DNA of 64,000 nt, taken from contig NZ_CP095741.1 in NCBI RefSeq assembly GCF_023078475.1, forward strand, positions 4,810,001 through 4,874,000, written 5' to 3'. Both the position numbers and the translations under genes were made by a program. Below the pieces are notes generated by a model. That model was not told the origin of the DNA, did no database searches, and was given only the letters and a program-made list of their open reading frames with translations. Positions 1-9,295 of the stretch are shown here, in pieces. Source of the stretch: Luteibacter aegosomaticola (lineage in GTDB: Bacteria; Pseudomonadota; Gammaproteobacteria; Xanthomonadales; Rhodanobacteraceae). Position 1 is the stretch's first letter. The number at the start of each line of letters is the position of its first letter.

Positions 1-120
1 GAAGCCCGCCTTGATCCGCAGGGGGCGGCCGGTCTTGAGGCGCGCCTCGAGATCTTCCTTCTTGATGATTTCATCGGCCCCGCGCGCGATCAGCGCCAGC
101 GACTGCTCCAGGTCGTTCAT
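1..120 (-). CDS. tyrS: Tyrosyl-tRNA synthetase, N-terminal fragment
   Basis: Only the first 40 codons lie in the window; the gene runs off the left edge. The translation from the ATG at 120 begins [19 protein letters not shown] and continues into [13 protein letters not shown], the conserved start of the bacterial TyrRS of the kind that reads [17 protein letters not shown]. The enzyme charges tRNA-Tyr in the cytoplasm. It is divergent from the M23 peptidase gene, as is usual in Xanthomonadales. The catalytic motifs are outside the window, so the call rests on the N-terminus and synteny. Confidence 0.85.
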   Translation of the reverse strand, partial: MNDLEQSLALIARGADEIIKKEDLEARLKTGRPLRIKAGF

Positions 121-162
121 GCTTGCTCTCTTCTTTACGTACGTATGTATGGGTTTCGCAAG

Positions 163-212
163 TTCACAAATGTATGTGAAGGATGCGTGGCGGTTAATTG
201 TGCGTTAACCGC
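163..212. promoter_or_regulatory. Two palindromes in the tyrS/M23 divergent intergenic region
   Basis: Positions 163-180 read TTCACA-6-TGTGAA, and 190-212 read GCGGTTAA-7-TTAACCGC, an 8-bp perfect inverted repeat. Both lie between the divergent starts of tyrS (120) and the peptidase gene (about 271). They could be operator sites or a small hairpin at the head of one transcript. No protein can be assigned; the first has CRP-like half-sites but in everted order. Confidence 0.35.
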
Positions 213-270
213 GAGTTGCGATGCAAAGCCTTGATGTGAAAGGCGTTGACGTCTTTTGCACGAGGCCGTT

Positions 271-1776
271 ATGGTACGCGACAACACGGGGCGAGCGGAT
301 ACAAGAAAGACAATGGTGGATGAGATTCGAGGCGCGCAACACAGCGCGCGTAAGCAAGCGATTCGTCGCAAGGCGCAGCGTCGCCACTCCCACTTCTATG
401 ACAATCGTGCGGCGCACTGGTCCTTCAGTCGCAACGCGTCGTCGGAACCGCTGAGCTGGTCGCGCGAGCGCTGGATCCTCGCGGGCACCGCGTTCCTGCT
501 TGTCATTCTTTCCGCCCTGGTCATCCCCGCGTGGGCCGGTGCGATGAAGTCGCCCAAGATCACCTCGGCCACGCCTGTCGCGCACAACGTCGTGTCGCTC
601 GCCGTGCCGAAGATGGATCCCGCCACCGTGAAGCCGCTCGCCCCGGCGGAAGAGTGGCAGACCGTACAGGTCGAAGCCGGCCAAACGCTCGCCGACATCT
701 TCCTGGCGCAAGGCCTGAACATGACCGACCTGCAGCACGTCATCGACGGCGCGGGCGGCACCAAGGTGTTCCACCAGATCAAGCCGGGCCAGGAGTTCCA
801 GTTCCTGATCGGCGCCGACCACGTATTGAAGGGTGTGCGCTTCGACCAGGATGAAGCCACCATCGCCACGCTGCGCCTCGATGGCGATGCGGCGAAGGTC
901 ACCACCCAGGTGCGCGACGTGCAGCGCCGCGAGCACATCGCCCACGGCCTTATCGATGGCTCGCTGTTCGCCGCCGCGTCCAAGGCCGGCATGAGCAACG
1001 CGATGGTCCTGAAGCTCGCCGAAGCGTTCAAGTACGACATCGACTTCGTGCAGGACCTGCGCGTTGGCGATAGCTTCACCGTGATCTACGACGATGTGTA
1101 CAGCGACGGCTCGTACCTGCGCGAAGGCGATATCGTCGCCGCCGAGTTCGTGAACCAGGGCAAGCGCTACACCGCGTATCGCTACAAGAGCGCGGATGGC
1201 AAGGTCGGCTACTTCAGCGAAGAAGGCCGCCCGCTCGCCGGCTCCTTCCTGCGCATCCCGGTCGACTTCACCCGCATCTCCTCGCAGTTCAGCGCAGGCC
1301 GCATGCACCCGATCCTGGGCAAGATGCGCGCGCACAAGGGCGTTGATTACGCCGCACCCACCGGCACGCCGATCCACGCCGCCGGCGATGGCGTCATCAA
1401 GTTCCGCGGCTGGATGAATGGCTACGGCAACTTCGTGATCATCCAGCACAACGGCACCATCAGCACGGCCTATGGCCACATGTCGCGCTTCGCCAACCTG
1501 CGCGTCGGCCAGCACGTGAGCCAGGGTGCCACCATCGGCTTCGTCGGCATGACCGGCCTGGCCACCGGCCCGCACCTGCACTACGAATTCCGCGTCAACA
1601 ACGTGCAGCGCGATCCGCAGACGGTGACCCTGCCGAAGCCGGAGCCGCTGCCGGCCGCGCAGCTGGCGAAGTTCAAGAAGGAAGTGGTCGGCCCGCAGCT
1701 CGCCCGCCTCAACCAGCTCGACAGCAACTACAAGCTGGCCAGCGCCAAGAGCGGCACCACCTCGAGCGACGACTAA
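271..1776 (+). CDS. M23 family murein endopeptidase (MepM/OapA-like)
   Basis: About 501 residues. An arginine-rich cytoplasmic head is followed by one membrane segment (WILAGTAFLLVILSALVI), an OapA/LysM-like region (VQVEAGQTLADIFLAQGL) and a C-terminal peptidase_M23 domain. The zinc ligands are visible in HPILGKMRAHKGVDY and in GPHLHYEF. Proteins of this type cleave peptide cross-links in periplasmic peptidoglycan to permit wall growth. The start is uncertain: ATG 271 follows GAGG at fair spacing; TTG 256 and ATG 313 are also in frame. It ends 2 bp before anmK, so the two are probably co-transcribed, linking wall cleavage and fragment recycling. Confidence 0.88.
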   Translation: MVRDNTGRADTRKTMVDEIRGAQHSARKQAIRRKAQRRHSHFYDNRAAHWSFSRNASSEPLSWSRERWILAGTAFLLVILSALVIPAWAGAMKSPKITSATPVAHNVVSLAVPKMDPATVKPLAPAEEWQTVQVEAGQTLADIFLAQGLNMTDLQHVIDGAGGTKVFHQIKPGQEFQFLIGADHVLKGVRFDQDEATIATLRLDGDAAKVTTQVRDVQRREHIAHGLIDGSLFAAASKAGMSNAMVLKLAEAFKYDIDFVQDLRVGDSFTVIYDDVYSDGSYLREGDIVAAEFVNQGKRYTAYRYKSADGKVGYFSEEGRPLAGSFLRIPVDFTRISSQFSAGRMHPILGKMRAHKGVDYAAPTGTPIHAAGDGVIKFRGWMNGYGNFVIIQHNGTISTAYGHMSRFANLRVGQHVSQGATIGFVGMTGLATGPHLHYEFRVNNVQRDPQTVTLPKPEPLPAAQLAKFKKEVVGPQLARLNQLDSNYKLASAKSGTTSSDD

Positions 1777-1778
1777 AC

Positions 1779-2897
1779 GTGCCCCATGTTTCCGATGGCC
1801 TTTACCTTGGCCTGATCTCGGGTACCAGCGCGGACGGCATCGATGCCGCGCTGGTCCGCTTCACCGACACCCGCCCCGCGCTCGTCGCGGGGCTTGTGCA
1901 TCCGTGGGATGAAAAACTGCGCCAGCGCATCCTTGCCGTGGCGCAGGATGAAGAACGCCTGGATCTCGACGGCTACGGCCAGCTCGATGTCGCCGTCGCG
2001 CGCGCCTTCGCCGATGCCGCCACGGCGGTGCTCGCGCAGGCCGGCGTGCGTGCGGGCGATGTGCGCGCCATCGGCTCGCACGGCCAGACGATCCGCCACC
2101 GCCCTGACGGCGAATACCCGTTCACCCTGCAGATCGGCGACCCCTCGGTGATCGCCGAGCGCACCCGCATCGACACGATTGGTGACTTCCGCCGCCCCGA
2201 CGTCGCTGCTGGCGGCCAGGGCGCGCCACTGGTGCCCGCGTTCCACGCGACGGTGTTGCGCCCGGACAGCGGTGCGCGAGTCGTCCTGAACCTGGGCGGC
2301 ATCGCCAACGTCACCCGGCTCACGCCCGACGGCAATGTCACCGGTTTCGACACGGGCCCGGCGAACGGCCTGATGGATGCGTGGTGCCTGCGCCACAAGG
2401 GCGAACCGTTCGATCGCGATGGGATGTTCGCCGCGGCGGGCACGATTGATCCGGACCTGCTCGCCGAATTGCTCGACGATGCCTACTTCCTGCTGCCGCC
2501 ACCCAAGAGCACCGGGCGCGAACACTTCCATCTCGCGTGGCTCGATGCCCACCCGCGCGTCGCCGAGCTTTCAACGGAAGACGTGCAGGCAACGCTCATG
2601 GCGCTCAGCGCGGTATCCATCACCGATGCCATCCGCCAGCACGCGGCTGACGCGACCGATGTGGTGGCCTGCGGTGGCGGCGTGCACAACGCCGGATTGA
2701 TGCATGCACTCGAGAGCCGCCTCGAAGGTCGCACGCTGCACTCAAGCACAGCCTTCGGCATCGATCCGGACTTCATGGAAGCCATGGGCTTTGCGTGGCT
2801 CGCGTTCCGCCGCTTGCGCGGCGAACCGGGCAACCTGCCCGCCGTCACCGGCGCGCATGGTCCGCGATTGCTCGGCGCCCTGTACGCCGCCCCCTGA
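1779..2897 (+). CDS. anmK: Anhydro-N-acetylmuramic acid kinase
   Basis: 372 residues, the normal length for AnmK. The N-terminal phosphate-binding motif GLISGTSADGIDAALV is clear, followed by GSHGQTIRH and the C-terminal CGGGVHNAGLM glycine-rich motif. AnmK phosphorylates and opens 1,6-anhydroMurNAc, giving MurNAc-6-phosphate, a cytoplasmic step in peptidoglycan recycling. The start is GTG at 1779, immediately after the stop of the M23 gene; no better in-frame start exists. The ampG-like transporter at 3304-4605 supplies the substrate route. Confidence 0.95.
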   Translation: MPHVSDGLYLGLISGTSADGIDAALVRFTDTRPALVAGLVHPWDEKLRQRILAVAQDEERLDLDGYGQLDVAVARAFADAATAVLAQAGVRAGDVRAIGSHGQTIRHRPDGEYPFTLQIGDPSVIAERTRIDTIGDFRRPDVAAGGQGAPLVPAFHATVLRPDSGARVVLNLGGIANVTRLTPDGNVTGFDTGPANGLMDAWCLRHKGEPFDRDGMFAAAGTIDPDLLAELLDDAYFLLPPPKSTGREHFHLAWLDAHPRVAELSTEDVQATLMALSAVSITDAIRQHAADATDVVACGGGVHNAGLMHALESRLEGRTLHSSTAFGIDPDFMEAMGFAWLAFRRLRGEPGNLPAVTGAHGPRLLGALYAAP

Positions 2898-2904
2898 TAA
2901 CGCG

Positions 2905-2928
2905 CGCTACCGCAGTTCTTCGGTAGCG
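2905..2928. terminator. Hairpin between convergent anmK and the RHH gene
   Basis: CGCTACCG and CGGTAGCG form an 8-bp stem with an 8-nt loop. It overlaps the last codons of the minus-strand gene and lies 8 bp after the anmK stop. There is no strong T-run, so termination is only a possibility. Confidence 0.35.
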
Positions 2929-3221
2929 TTGCGATCGTAAGATTTTGCTGCTTCGGAAAGTGACGCGGGCGAGGCCTGCGACAGAGCCGCAAGCGCTTCC
3001 TGGAACGCAGCCTGCTCGTCGGCATCCCACGCACCCGTGAGGTGTGCGATATCGCCTGGCTCAAGCAATAGCTCGTTAAACACGTCGCCCGGACTCAAGC
3101 CGAGCCCGTACCGCAACGCGTGCAGTATCACTTCGTTGATCGACCAGCGGCGTTCCCGAGCGAGCTGCTTGATACGCTCGGCCATCTGCTCGTCGATATG
3201 TCGCACCACGATATCCGGCAC
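2907..3221 (-). CDS. Ribbon-helix-helix (Arc/FitA-type) small protein
   Basis: 104 residues. I chose the GTG at 3221 because AAGGAGG stands 8 bp upstream; longer in-frame extensions lack this. Residues 1-45 (VPDIVVRHIDEQMAERIKQLA, then WSINEVILHALRYGLG) match the ribbon-helix-helix fold of CopG/Arc/FitA antitoxins, with a beta strand followed by two helices. The rest is acidic, rich in Glu and Ala, and may bind a partner. No PIN toxin or other partner lies beside it, so it may be a solitary DNA-binding protein or orphan antitoxin. It runs in the same direction as ampG and xthA. Confidence 0.75.
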   Translation of the reverse strand: MPDIVVRHIDEQMAERIKQLARERRWSINEVILHALRYGLGLSPGDVFNELLLEPGDIAHLTGAWDADEQAAFQEALAALSQASPASLSEAAKSYDRNATEELR

Positions 3222-3303
3222 GTGCGTAACCTCCTTCGCGCATGCCCCCTGTGCCGGCGATCTTACACAGAATCGGCGGGGGCGCGCATATTGGCCGGGC
3301 GGC

Positions 3304-4605
3304 CTATTCCTCGGTCGCAGACGGCATGGGCAAGCCACGCCACAACACGGCGAGGACGGCGAGACAAGGCACGATAGACAATGTGCTCACCACGAACAGT
3401 GCGGTGTAGCCCGAATCCTTCACCAGGAAGCCGGAAAAACCACCCAGCAGCTTGCCGGGCAGGTTGGCCAGCGCGCTGAGGAGCGCGTACTGCGTCGCGG
3501 TGAAGCGCCGGTTCACCAGCCCCGACATGAAAGCGACGAGCACGGGTCCCGCAAAGCCCTGGGCAAAGTTGTCGCCCGAGAGCGTCGCCACGAACGCCCA
3601 TGTCTCGCCCGGATTTTTTGACATGAGCAGGTAAAGCATGTTCGACAGCGCGACGCCAATGGCCGAAACCACCAGCAGGCGGCGCATATCGAACCGGGTC
3701 ACCGCCCAGCCGCCGAGCAACGCGCCCACGATGCCGACGACCACGCCATACACCTTGGACACTTCCGCGATCTGCGTCTTGGTGAAGCCCGCATCGAGGT
3801 AGAACGGATAGGCCATGACGCCAAGCATCTGGTCGGGCAGGCGGAACAGCGCCACGAACAACAGCAACCCAAGCGCCAGCCCCACGCCATAGCGGGCGAA
3901 GAAATCGCGGAACGGGCCGATGAAGCTTTCCTGCACGGCGACCGACAGCGGCACGCGCTCACGCACGCGGTGTTCCGGCTCTCGCGCCACCAGCACCGTC
4001 ACCACGGGGATCAGCAGCAGCACGCAGATGGCCATGTAGCCCTTCTGCCACCCCAGCGCGTCGGCCACGATAAGGATGCCCGCGCCACCCGCGATCAGGC
4101 CCAGGCGGTAGCCCAGCGTATAGGTGGCGGCGAGCGCACCCTGAGCTTCCGGCGGTGCAATTTCCACACGGTATGCATCGACGGCGATATCGACCGTGGC
4201 GCCCGCGAATGCGGCGAGCAGGGTCATGCCAAGGAACTTCTCCAGCGACTCGGAGGGCGGCATCGAGGCCATGCCGAACAAGCCGACAGCCAGCAGCAGC
4301 AAGGCGAACAGCAGCCAGCCGCGACGCTGGCCAAGGCGGCAGAACAACGGCAGGCGCAGCTTGTCGACCGCGGGCGCCCACAGGAACTTGAAGTTATAGG
4401 CGAAGGTGACAAAGCTCGCGACGCCAATGGCGCCGTAATCGACACCTGATTCTTTCAGCCACGCGGAAAGCGTGTTGCCCACCAGCAGGAACGGCAGCCC
4501 CGAGGCCAGGCCCAGGAAGAGCATGACCACCGAGCCCGGCTGGGCAAACGCGGAGAACAACCCGCGCCAGCCCTTGTAGCGCGCCTTCTCCTGCGCTTGG
4601 CTCAC
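3304..4605 (-). CDS. ampG: AmpG-like muropeptide MFS permease
   Basis: 433 residues with about 12 membrane segments. The N-terminus (LASGLPFLLVGNTLSAWL, then WAPAVDKLRLP) is typical of AmpG, which imports GlcNAc-anhydroMurNAc peptides through the inner membrane. Its start overlaps the xthA stop by 4 bp (ATGA), so xthA and ampG form one transcript. The genes to its right on the map, an M23 endopeptidase and anmK, belong to the same recycling pathway, which supports the substrate. Some AmpG-type MFS proteins have other substrates, so specificity is inferred. Confidence 0.87.
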   Translation of the reverse strand: MSQAQEKARYKGWRGLFSAFAQPGSVVMLFLGLASGLPFLLVGNTLSAWLKESGVDYGAIGVASFVTFAYNFKFLWAPAVDKLRLPLFCRLGQRRGWLLFALLLLAVGLFGMASMPPSESLEKFLGMTLLAAFAGATVDIAVDAYRVEIAPPEAQGALAATYTLGYRLGLIAGGAGILIVADALGWQKGYMAICVLLLIPVVTVLVAREPEHRVRERVPLSVAVQESFIGPFRDFFARYGVGLALGLLLFVALFRLPDQMLGVMAYPFYLDAGFTKTQIAEVSKVYGVVVGIVGALLGGWAVTRFDMRRLLVVSAIGVALSNMLYLLMSKNPGETWAFVATLSGDNFAQGFAGPVLVAFMSGLVNRRFTATQYALLSALANLPGKLLGGFSGFLVKDSGYTALFVVSTLSIVPCLAVLAVLWRGLPMPSATEE

Positions 4606-5372
4606 TCGGCGTAGTCCACGGTGAACGGGGCATGGTCAGAGAAGCGCTCGTCGCGGTAGATGGAGCAATCGCGCAGGCGGTCGCGCAGGCCCGGCGTGAC
4701 GATCTGGTAATCGATGCGCCAACCCACGTTGTTCGCGCGCGCCTGGCCGCGGTTGCTCCACCAGGTGTACTCGACCGCATCGGGCTTGAGCGCGCGGAAG
4801 CTATCCACCCAGCCGATCTCCTGGAAGAGCAGATCGAGCCATGCACGCTCCTCGGGCAGGCAGCCGGAGTTCTTCTGGTTCGAGGTCCAGTTCTTGATGT
4901 CGTTCTTCGTGTGGACGATGTTCCAGTCACCACACAGCACGTACTCGCGGCCGCTGGCGGCCCACTCACGGAAGATGGGTGTGAGCCACTCCATGATCCG
5001 GAACTTGTACTGCTGGCGTTCGTCGCCCGACGAACCCGACGGAATATAGAACGAGACCACGCTGAGATTGCCGTAGCGCGCCTCGATATAGCGGCCCTCG
5101 CAATCGAAATCCTCGCGGCCCAGCGACGTGCGGACTTCGTCCGGCTCGCGCTTCGAATAAATGGCCACGCCGCTGTAGCCCTTTTTGCTGCGGGCATCGT
5201 GATAGAAGCAGTGATGGCCGTCCGGGCGGAACATCGGATCGGTCAGCTGCGCTTCCTGCGCCTTGGTTTCCTGCAGGCAGACGACGTCGGCGTCCTGCTT
5301 GCGGAGCCACTCGAACACACCCTTGGTGGCGGCGGAACGAATGCCGTTGGCGTTCAGCGAAATGATGCGCAT
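4602..5372 (-). CDS. xthA: Exodeoxyribonuclease III
   Basis: 256 residues from the ATG at 5372 ([14 protein letters not shown]). An upstream in-frame extension to 5411 has no family character. Motifs of the exonuclease/endonuclease/phosphatase fold are present: [27 protein letters not shown] and the final [10 protein letters not shown]. The enzyme cuts at abasic sites and degrades 3' ends in base excision repair. It is translationally coupled to ampG through a 4-bp overlap and divergent from pyrE. Confidence 0.93.
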   Translation of the reverse strand: MRIISLNANGIRSAATKGVFEWLRKQDADVVCLQETKAQEAQLTDPMFRPDGHHCFYHDARSKKGYSGVAIYSKREPDEVRTSLGREDFDCEGRYIEARYGNLSVVSFYIPSGSSGDERQQYKFRIMEWLTPIFREWAASGREYVLCGDWNIVHTKNDIKNWTSNQKNSGCLPEERAWLDLLFQEIGWVDSFRALKPDAVEYTWWSNRGQARANNVGWRIDYQIVTPGLRDRLRDCSIYRDERFSDHAPFTVDYAE

Positions 5373-5476
5373 GGGATCTCGGGTCGATAAGCGATGGGCC
5401 CATGATAGCAACCGGGGCGCACCCGGGCGTCGCGCGGTACCATGGCCGCCTTTGCTTTCACCGGGAACCTACCGCC

Positions 5477-6124
5477 GTGCACGATTACCAGCGCGAATTC
5501 ATCGAGCTCACGCTCGCCCGCGACGTCCTCCGCTTCGGCGAGTTCACCCTCAAATCCGGCCGTACCAGCCCGTACTTCTTCAACATGGGCCGGATCGATT
5601 CCGGCGCGGCCCTCGCGCGCCTCGGCCGCTCGTACGCGGCTGCCGCCGTCCGCTCGGGCGTGGCGTTCGACATGCTGTTCGGGCCGGCCTATAAGGGCAT
5701 CGCGCTGGCCGCGGCTACCGCGATCGCGCTGGCCGACACCCAGGACCGCGACGTGCCGTGGGCGTACAACCGCAAGGAAGCCAAGGACCATGGCGAAGGT
5801 GGCACCCTGGTCGGCGCCCCGCTCAAGGGCCGCGTCCTTATCGTTGATGATGTGATGACCGCCGGCACGGCCGTGCGCGAATCGCTGGAACTCATCCGCG
5901 CCCAGGGCGCCGAGCCGGCCGGCGTGCTGATCGCGCTCGACCGCCAGGAACGTGGCCAGGGCGAGCTCTCGGCGGCCCAGGAAGTGGCAGCCCAGTTCGG
6001 GATCCCCGTTATCGCCATCGCCAGCCTGGCCGACGTGCTCACCTACGCCGGGGAGCGCACCGAACTCGCCGCGGAACACGAGCGCCTGCTCGCTTATCGC
6101 GCGCAATATGGCGTGAAGGCCTGA
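5477..6124 (+). CDS. pyrE: Orotate phosphoribosyltransferase
   Basis: 215 residues from the GTG at 5477; the family length is about 213, and the reading frame upstream to 5402 is not conserved in style. The N-terminus [20 protein letters not shown] and the PRPP-binding loop [17 protein letters not shown] are diagnostic. It makes orotidine 5'-phosphate from orotate and PRPP in pyrimidine synthesis. It lies divergent from xthA, a neighbourhood shared by many gammaproteobacteria. Confidence 0.95.
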   Translation: MHDYQREFIELTLARDVLRFGEFTLKSGRTSPYFFNMGRIDSGAALARLGRSYAAAAVRSGVAFDMLFGPAYKGIALAAATAIALADTQDRDVPWAYNRKEAKDHGEGGTLVGAPLKGRVLIVDDVMTAGTAVRESLELIRAQGAEPAGVLIALDRQERGQGELSAAQEVAAQFGIPVIAIASLADVLTYAGERTELAAEHERLLAYRAQYGVKA

Positions 6125-6225
6125 CAAAACCCACGACCGCGTCACGCGCCACATCCTGCCGTTGCCGTTCGTGCGCCGAACCCAGCGGCAGGCTGGCTAT
6201 ACTCCGGGCTCAGGAGGGGAAACCA

Positions 6226-6879
6226 ATGCGAGCAGTGCGTTTTATCCTGGCGGGAGCGGTGGCAATCATGGCCACGTCCGCCGCCATCGCCCAAAAGTCT
6301 GACCGGAACGCGAACGCCTACCGGTATCGCTGGAAGGACGCCTCCGGGCAGTCCAATTTCAGCGACAGCCTCACCACCGAGGCGCTGAAGGCCGGTTACG
6401 ACGTCGTCAATTCACGCGGCATGGTCGTCCAGCACGTCAATCGCCAGCTGACGGTCGATGAGAAGGCCGCGGCCAAGAAAGTCGCCGACCAGCAAGCCGC
6501 CGCGCAGGCCGTGATCGACCAGCGCAAGCGTGATGACGCGCAGATGCTCAACGCTTACCCGACGGAGCAGGCGTTCACCGCCGCCAAGCAGTCGCAGGTC
6601 GACAACGCCCACCAGACGGCGGAGACCACGCGCTTCAGCCTGCAGGGGCAGGAGAAGACCCTGGCCGACCTGCTGAACCGGGCTGGCGACATGGAGCGCG
6701 CCAAGCAGCCCGTGCCCCCGTATCTCACCACCCGCATCGGCGAACAGCGCAATACCGTGGCCGAGCTACGGGCGACGCTGCAGCGCCAGCAGGCGGCGGA
6801 AGCGGCTGCCAAGACCAACATGGATAGCGAAGTGCAGCGCTACCGCCAGCTGCGCGCCGCCAACGCCAACGGCGGCTGA
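6226..6879 (+). CDS. Secreted DUF4124 domain protein
   Basis: 217 residues. A signal peptide (MRAVRFILAGAVAIMATSAAIA) is followed by a DUF4124 domain: YRYRWKDASGQSNFSDSLT and the hydrophobic strand YDVVNSRGMVVQHVNR. The remainder is charged and helical, probably coiled coil, rich in Ala, Gln and Lys. An AGGAGG-type ribosome site stands 7 bp before the ATG. DUF4124 proteins are periplasmic and of unknown function in Xanthomonadales and Pseudomonas. It is convergent with algC. Confidence 0.85.
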   Translation: MRAVRFILAGAVAIMATSAAIAQKSDRNANAYRYRWKDASGQSNFSDSLTTEALKAGYDVVNSRGMVVQHVNRQLTVDEKAAAKKVADQQAAAQAVIDQRKRDDAQMLNAYPTEQAFTAAKQSQVDNAHQTAETTRFSLQGQEKTLADLLNRAGDMERAKQPVPPYLTTRIGEQRNTVAELRATLQRQQAAEAAAKTNMDSEVQRYRQLRAANANGG

Positions 6880-6913
6880 TTGCCGCCGCCCGCGCCGGTC
6901 AGACGCGTTCCGG

Positions 6914-9271
6914 TCAGAACGGCATCTGCAGCTTCGCGTCCACGGCGTGGAGCTGCAGACGGAACGCCTGCTTCACCCGCTCCAGGGCCTTGGCGCTATC
7001 GGCGTCGAAACGGAACACCAGCGCAGGCGAGGTGTTCGACGCACGGACCAGCCCCCACCCATCCGGCCAATCGGCACGCACGCCGTCGAGCGTGGTGATG
7101 CGCGCGTCATCGAACGTCGCCTTCGCCCGGAATGCCTCCATGAAGCGCGCGGACGCGCCTTCCGGCATGGGCAAGCGAATTTCAGGCGTCGATACGCTCT
7201 TCGGCAACGTCTCGAAGATTTCCGATGGCGAGCGGTCCTCGAGATCGGCCGCCAGGAGCTCCATCAGGCGCGCTGCGGCGTAGATGCCATCGTCGAAGCC
7301 ATACCAGCGGTTGTTGTCCGCGAAGAAGAAGTGGCCGCTCATTTCACCGGCCAGTGCCGCGCCGGTTTCGCGCATCTTCGCCTTGATCAGCGAATGCCCG
7401 GTGCGCCACATCATCGGCACGCCCGCGGCATCCTGGATCACCTTGCGCAGGTGGCCGGTGCACTTCACATCGTAGATCACGGTGGCACCGGGATTGCGGG
7501 CCAGCACGTCCTGCGCGTAAAGCATCAACAGGCGGTCGGGGTAGATGATTTCGCCCGACGGCGTCACCACGCCAAGCCGGTCGCCATCGCCATCAAAGGC
7601 GATGCCGAGGTCCGCGCCAATAGTGTGCACGGCGGCAATCAGGTCGCCGAGGTTGCGTGGATCCGACGGGTCGGGGTGATGGTTCGGGAAGCGGCCATCC
7701 ACGTCGCAGTACAGCGGCACCACCTCGCAACCGACCTCTTCGAGGACACGCGGCGCCACCGCACCGGCCGCGCCGTTGCCCGCATCCACGACGATCTTGA
7801 GCCGGCGCTGCGTTGAGACGTCATCGGCGACGCGGTTTACGTAGGCGTCGAGCACCGATTGCTCGCGCCAGCTGCCGTGGCCGCCGGTCGGCAACCCACC
7901 GGCGACGATGCGCCGGTAAAGGTCGGCGATCGCGTCTTCGGCCAGGGTTTCACCGCCCACCACGATCTTGAAGCCATTGTAGTCGGGCGGATTATGGCTG
8001 CCCGTCACGGCCACGCCGCAGCCCGTCCCAAGCTGGTAGCAGGCGAAGTAGACGAGCGGCGTCGGCACCGCGCCAAGGTCGATCACATCAATGCCCGCAT
8101 CGCGCAGGCCATCCATCAGTGCGCCACCCAACTCCGGGCCGGACAGGCGGCCATCGCGTCCCACCACGATCTCGGGCAGGCCACGTTCGCGCATCACCGC
8201 GCCAATCGCCTGGCCAATCTGCCGTGCGGTATCGGCCGTCAACGTCTTACCGACCACACCGCGAATGTCGTAGGCACGGAAGATGGCCGGATCCACGGGC
8301 GCGGCGGCGGCCTGTGCCGGTACCGGCGCGGCTCGCTCGAGCGTCGGCCGCGCGGCAACCGCATCGCCCTGTGCCGGCGAAGGCGGCAGGCGCGGCTTGC
8401 GCTGCACATCCGCCACCAGGATCTCCTTTTCCTCGGGGGCTTCTTCGACCACGGGTGCCGCCCGGCTGCGCGACCAGAGCAGGAAAGCACCGCCACCCAG
8501 GCCGACCAGCGCCAGTAGCGCTGCCAGCACTTCCGAATGCGGAATAACGATGAACGCTCGCGGCATGGCCGCGAACACGTAGAGCGCCGCGCCCTCCACA
8601 CGCAGGCCCTGGCTACCGAGTTCACCGCTGTGACGGCCTTCGGCGATCAGGCTGAGGCTATCCGGGCCATCACCCTGGCGAAGTTCAAGCCGCCCGCCGT
8701 GAGGCGAGATGGCCGCGAACCGGTTGGCAAACCCCTCGAACGGGTACTCCAGCCACGCCCAGGCGCGCAACGCACCGCCAGCCTGGATCGGCTCGACGAC
8801 ACTGAGCCGGCGCTTCCCGTCACTGGTCTGCGTACTAGCGGGCGGCGGCTCGCTGGCACTGAGCGCGGCCATGAGCTGGGCCGCCTTGGCGTAACCAAAC
8901 TCGCGGTAATTCGCGCGGACGACTTCATCCAGGCCCGGGCTATACACCTCGACCGCCACGGCGGAAGGCAACAACGCGTGGAGCCGGGCCGAAGCGGCCG
9001 CATGGTCATCGATGCCGGCAAGCAAGGTCGGGTCGTTTAGCGCAGCGAGAAAGGGCTTGCGCAGCCCCGCGTATTCCGCCGAAAGCTGGCGCGCCGCCTC
9101 TGCCTGCGAGGCGCGGACGTCCGCCGCCGCGCTCTCCTCATCGGCGATCAGCCACGCCTGCCAGGCGCAAAAAGCGCCCGCGGCAAGCAGTACGGTGGCT
9201 CCCACTAACGTGAGCAGCTTCCGTACATCGACGCGAGGCCCCCGCCCCACCCCTCTCGCTATCCCAGCCAT
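6914..9271 (-). CDS. algC: Phosphomannomutase/phosphoglucomutase with membrane-anchored N-terminal half
   Basis: 785 residues. Residues 1-330 hold a membrane segment (LLTLVGATVLLAAGAFCAWQAW), a periplasmic-type region, a second hydrophobic stretch (VLAALLALVGLGGGAFLLW) and a proline/alanine linker. The catalytic half begins at DPAIFRAYDIRGVVGKTL and carries the phosphoserine loop TGSHNPPDYNG, the metal loop FDGDGDRLG and the sugar loop GEMSGH. It interconverts mannose or glucose 1- and 6-phosphates for exopolysaccharide and LPS. The fused N-terminal half is usual in Xanthomonadales AlgC. It is the last gene of coaBC-dut-algC. Confidence 0.92.
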   Translation of the reverse strand: MAGIARGVGRGPRVDVRKLLTLVGATVLLAAGAFCAWQAWLIADEESAAADVRASQAEAARQLSAEYAGLRKPFLAALNDPTLLAGIDDHAAASARLHALLPSAVAVEVYSPGLDEVVRANYREFGYAKAAQLMAALSASEPPPASTQTSDGKRRLSVVEPIQAGGALRAWAWLEYPFEGFANRFAAISPHGGRLELRQGDGPDSLSLIAEGRHSGELGSQGLRVEGAALYVFAAMPRAFIVIPHSEVLAALLALVGLGGGAFLLWSRSRAAPVVEEAPEEKEILVADVQRKPRLPPSPAQGDAVAARPTLERAAPVPAQAAAAPVDPAIFRAYDIRGVVGKTLTADTARQIGQAIGAVMRERGLPEIVVGRDGRLSGPELGGALMDGLRDAGIDVIDLGAVPTPLVYFACYQLGTGCGVAVTGSHNPPDYNGFKIVVGGETLAEDAIADLYRRIVAGGLPTGGHGSWREQSVLDAYVNRVADDVSTQRRLKIVVDAGNGAAGAVAPRVLEEVGCEVVPLYCDVDGRFPNHHPDPSDPRNLGDLIAAVHTIGADLGIAFDGDGDRLGVVTPSGEIIYPDRLLMLYAQDVLARNPGATVIYDVKCTGHLRKVIQDAAGVPMMWRTGHSLIKAKMRETGAALAGEMSGHFFFADNNRWYGFDDGIYAAARLMELLAADLEDRSPSEIFETLPKSVSTPEIRLPMPEGASARFMEAFRAKATFDDARITTLDGVRADWPDGWGLVRASNTSPALVFRFDADSAKALERVKQAFRLQLHAVDAKLQMPF

Positions 9272-9295
9272 GTTGCCCCTTACCCTTCCGGAGTA

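Noticed and set aside
205..1581. 458-codon open frame on the minus strand
   Set aside because: It is antisense to the M23 peptidase gene, which has clear catalytic motifs.
3304..4605. The possibility that the AmpG-like protein is a sugar or drug exporter
   Set aside because: The N-terminal signature and the neighbours anmK and the M23 peptidase favour muropeptide import, though specificity is not proven.
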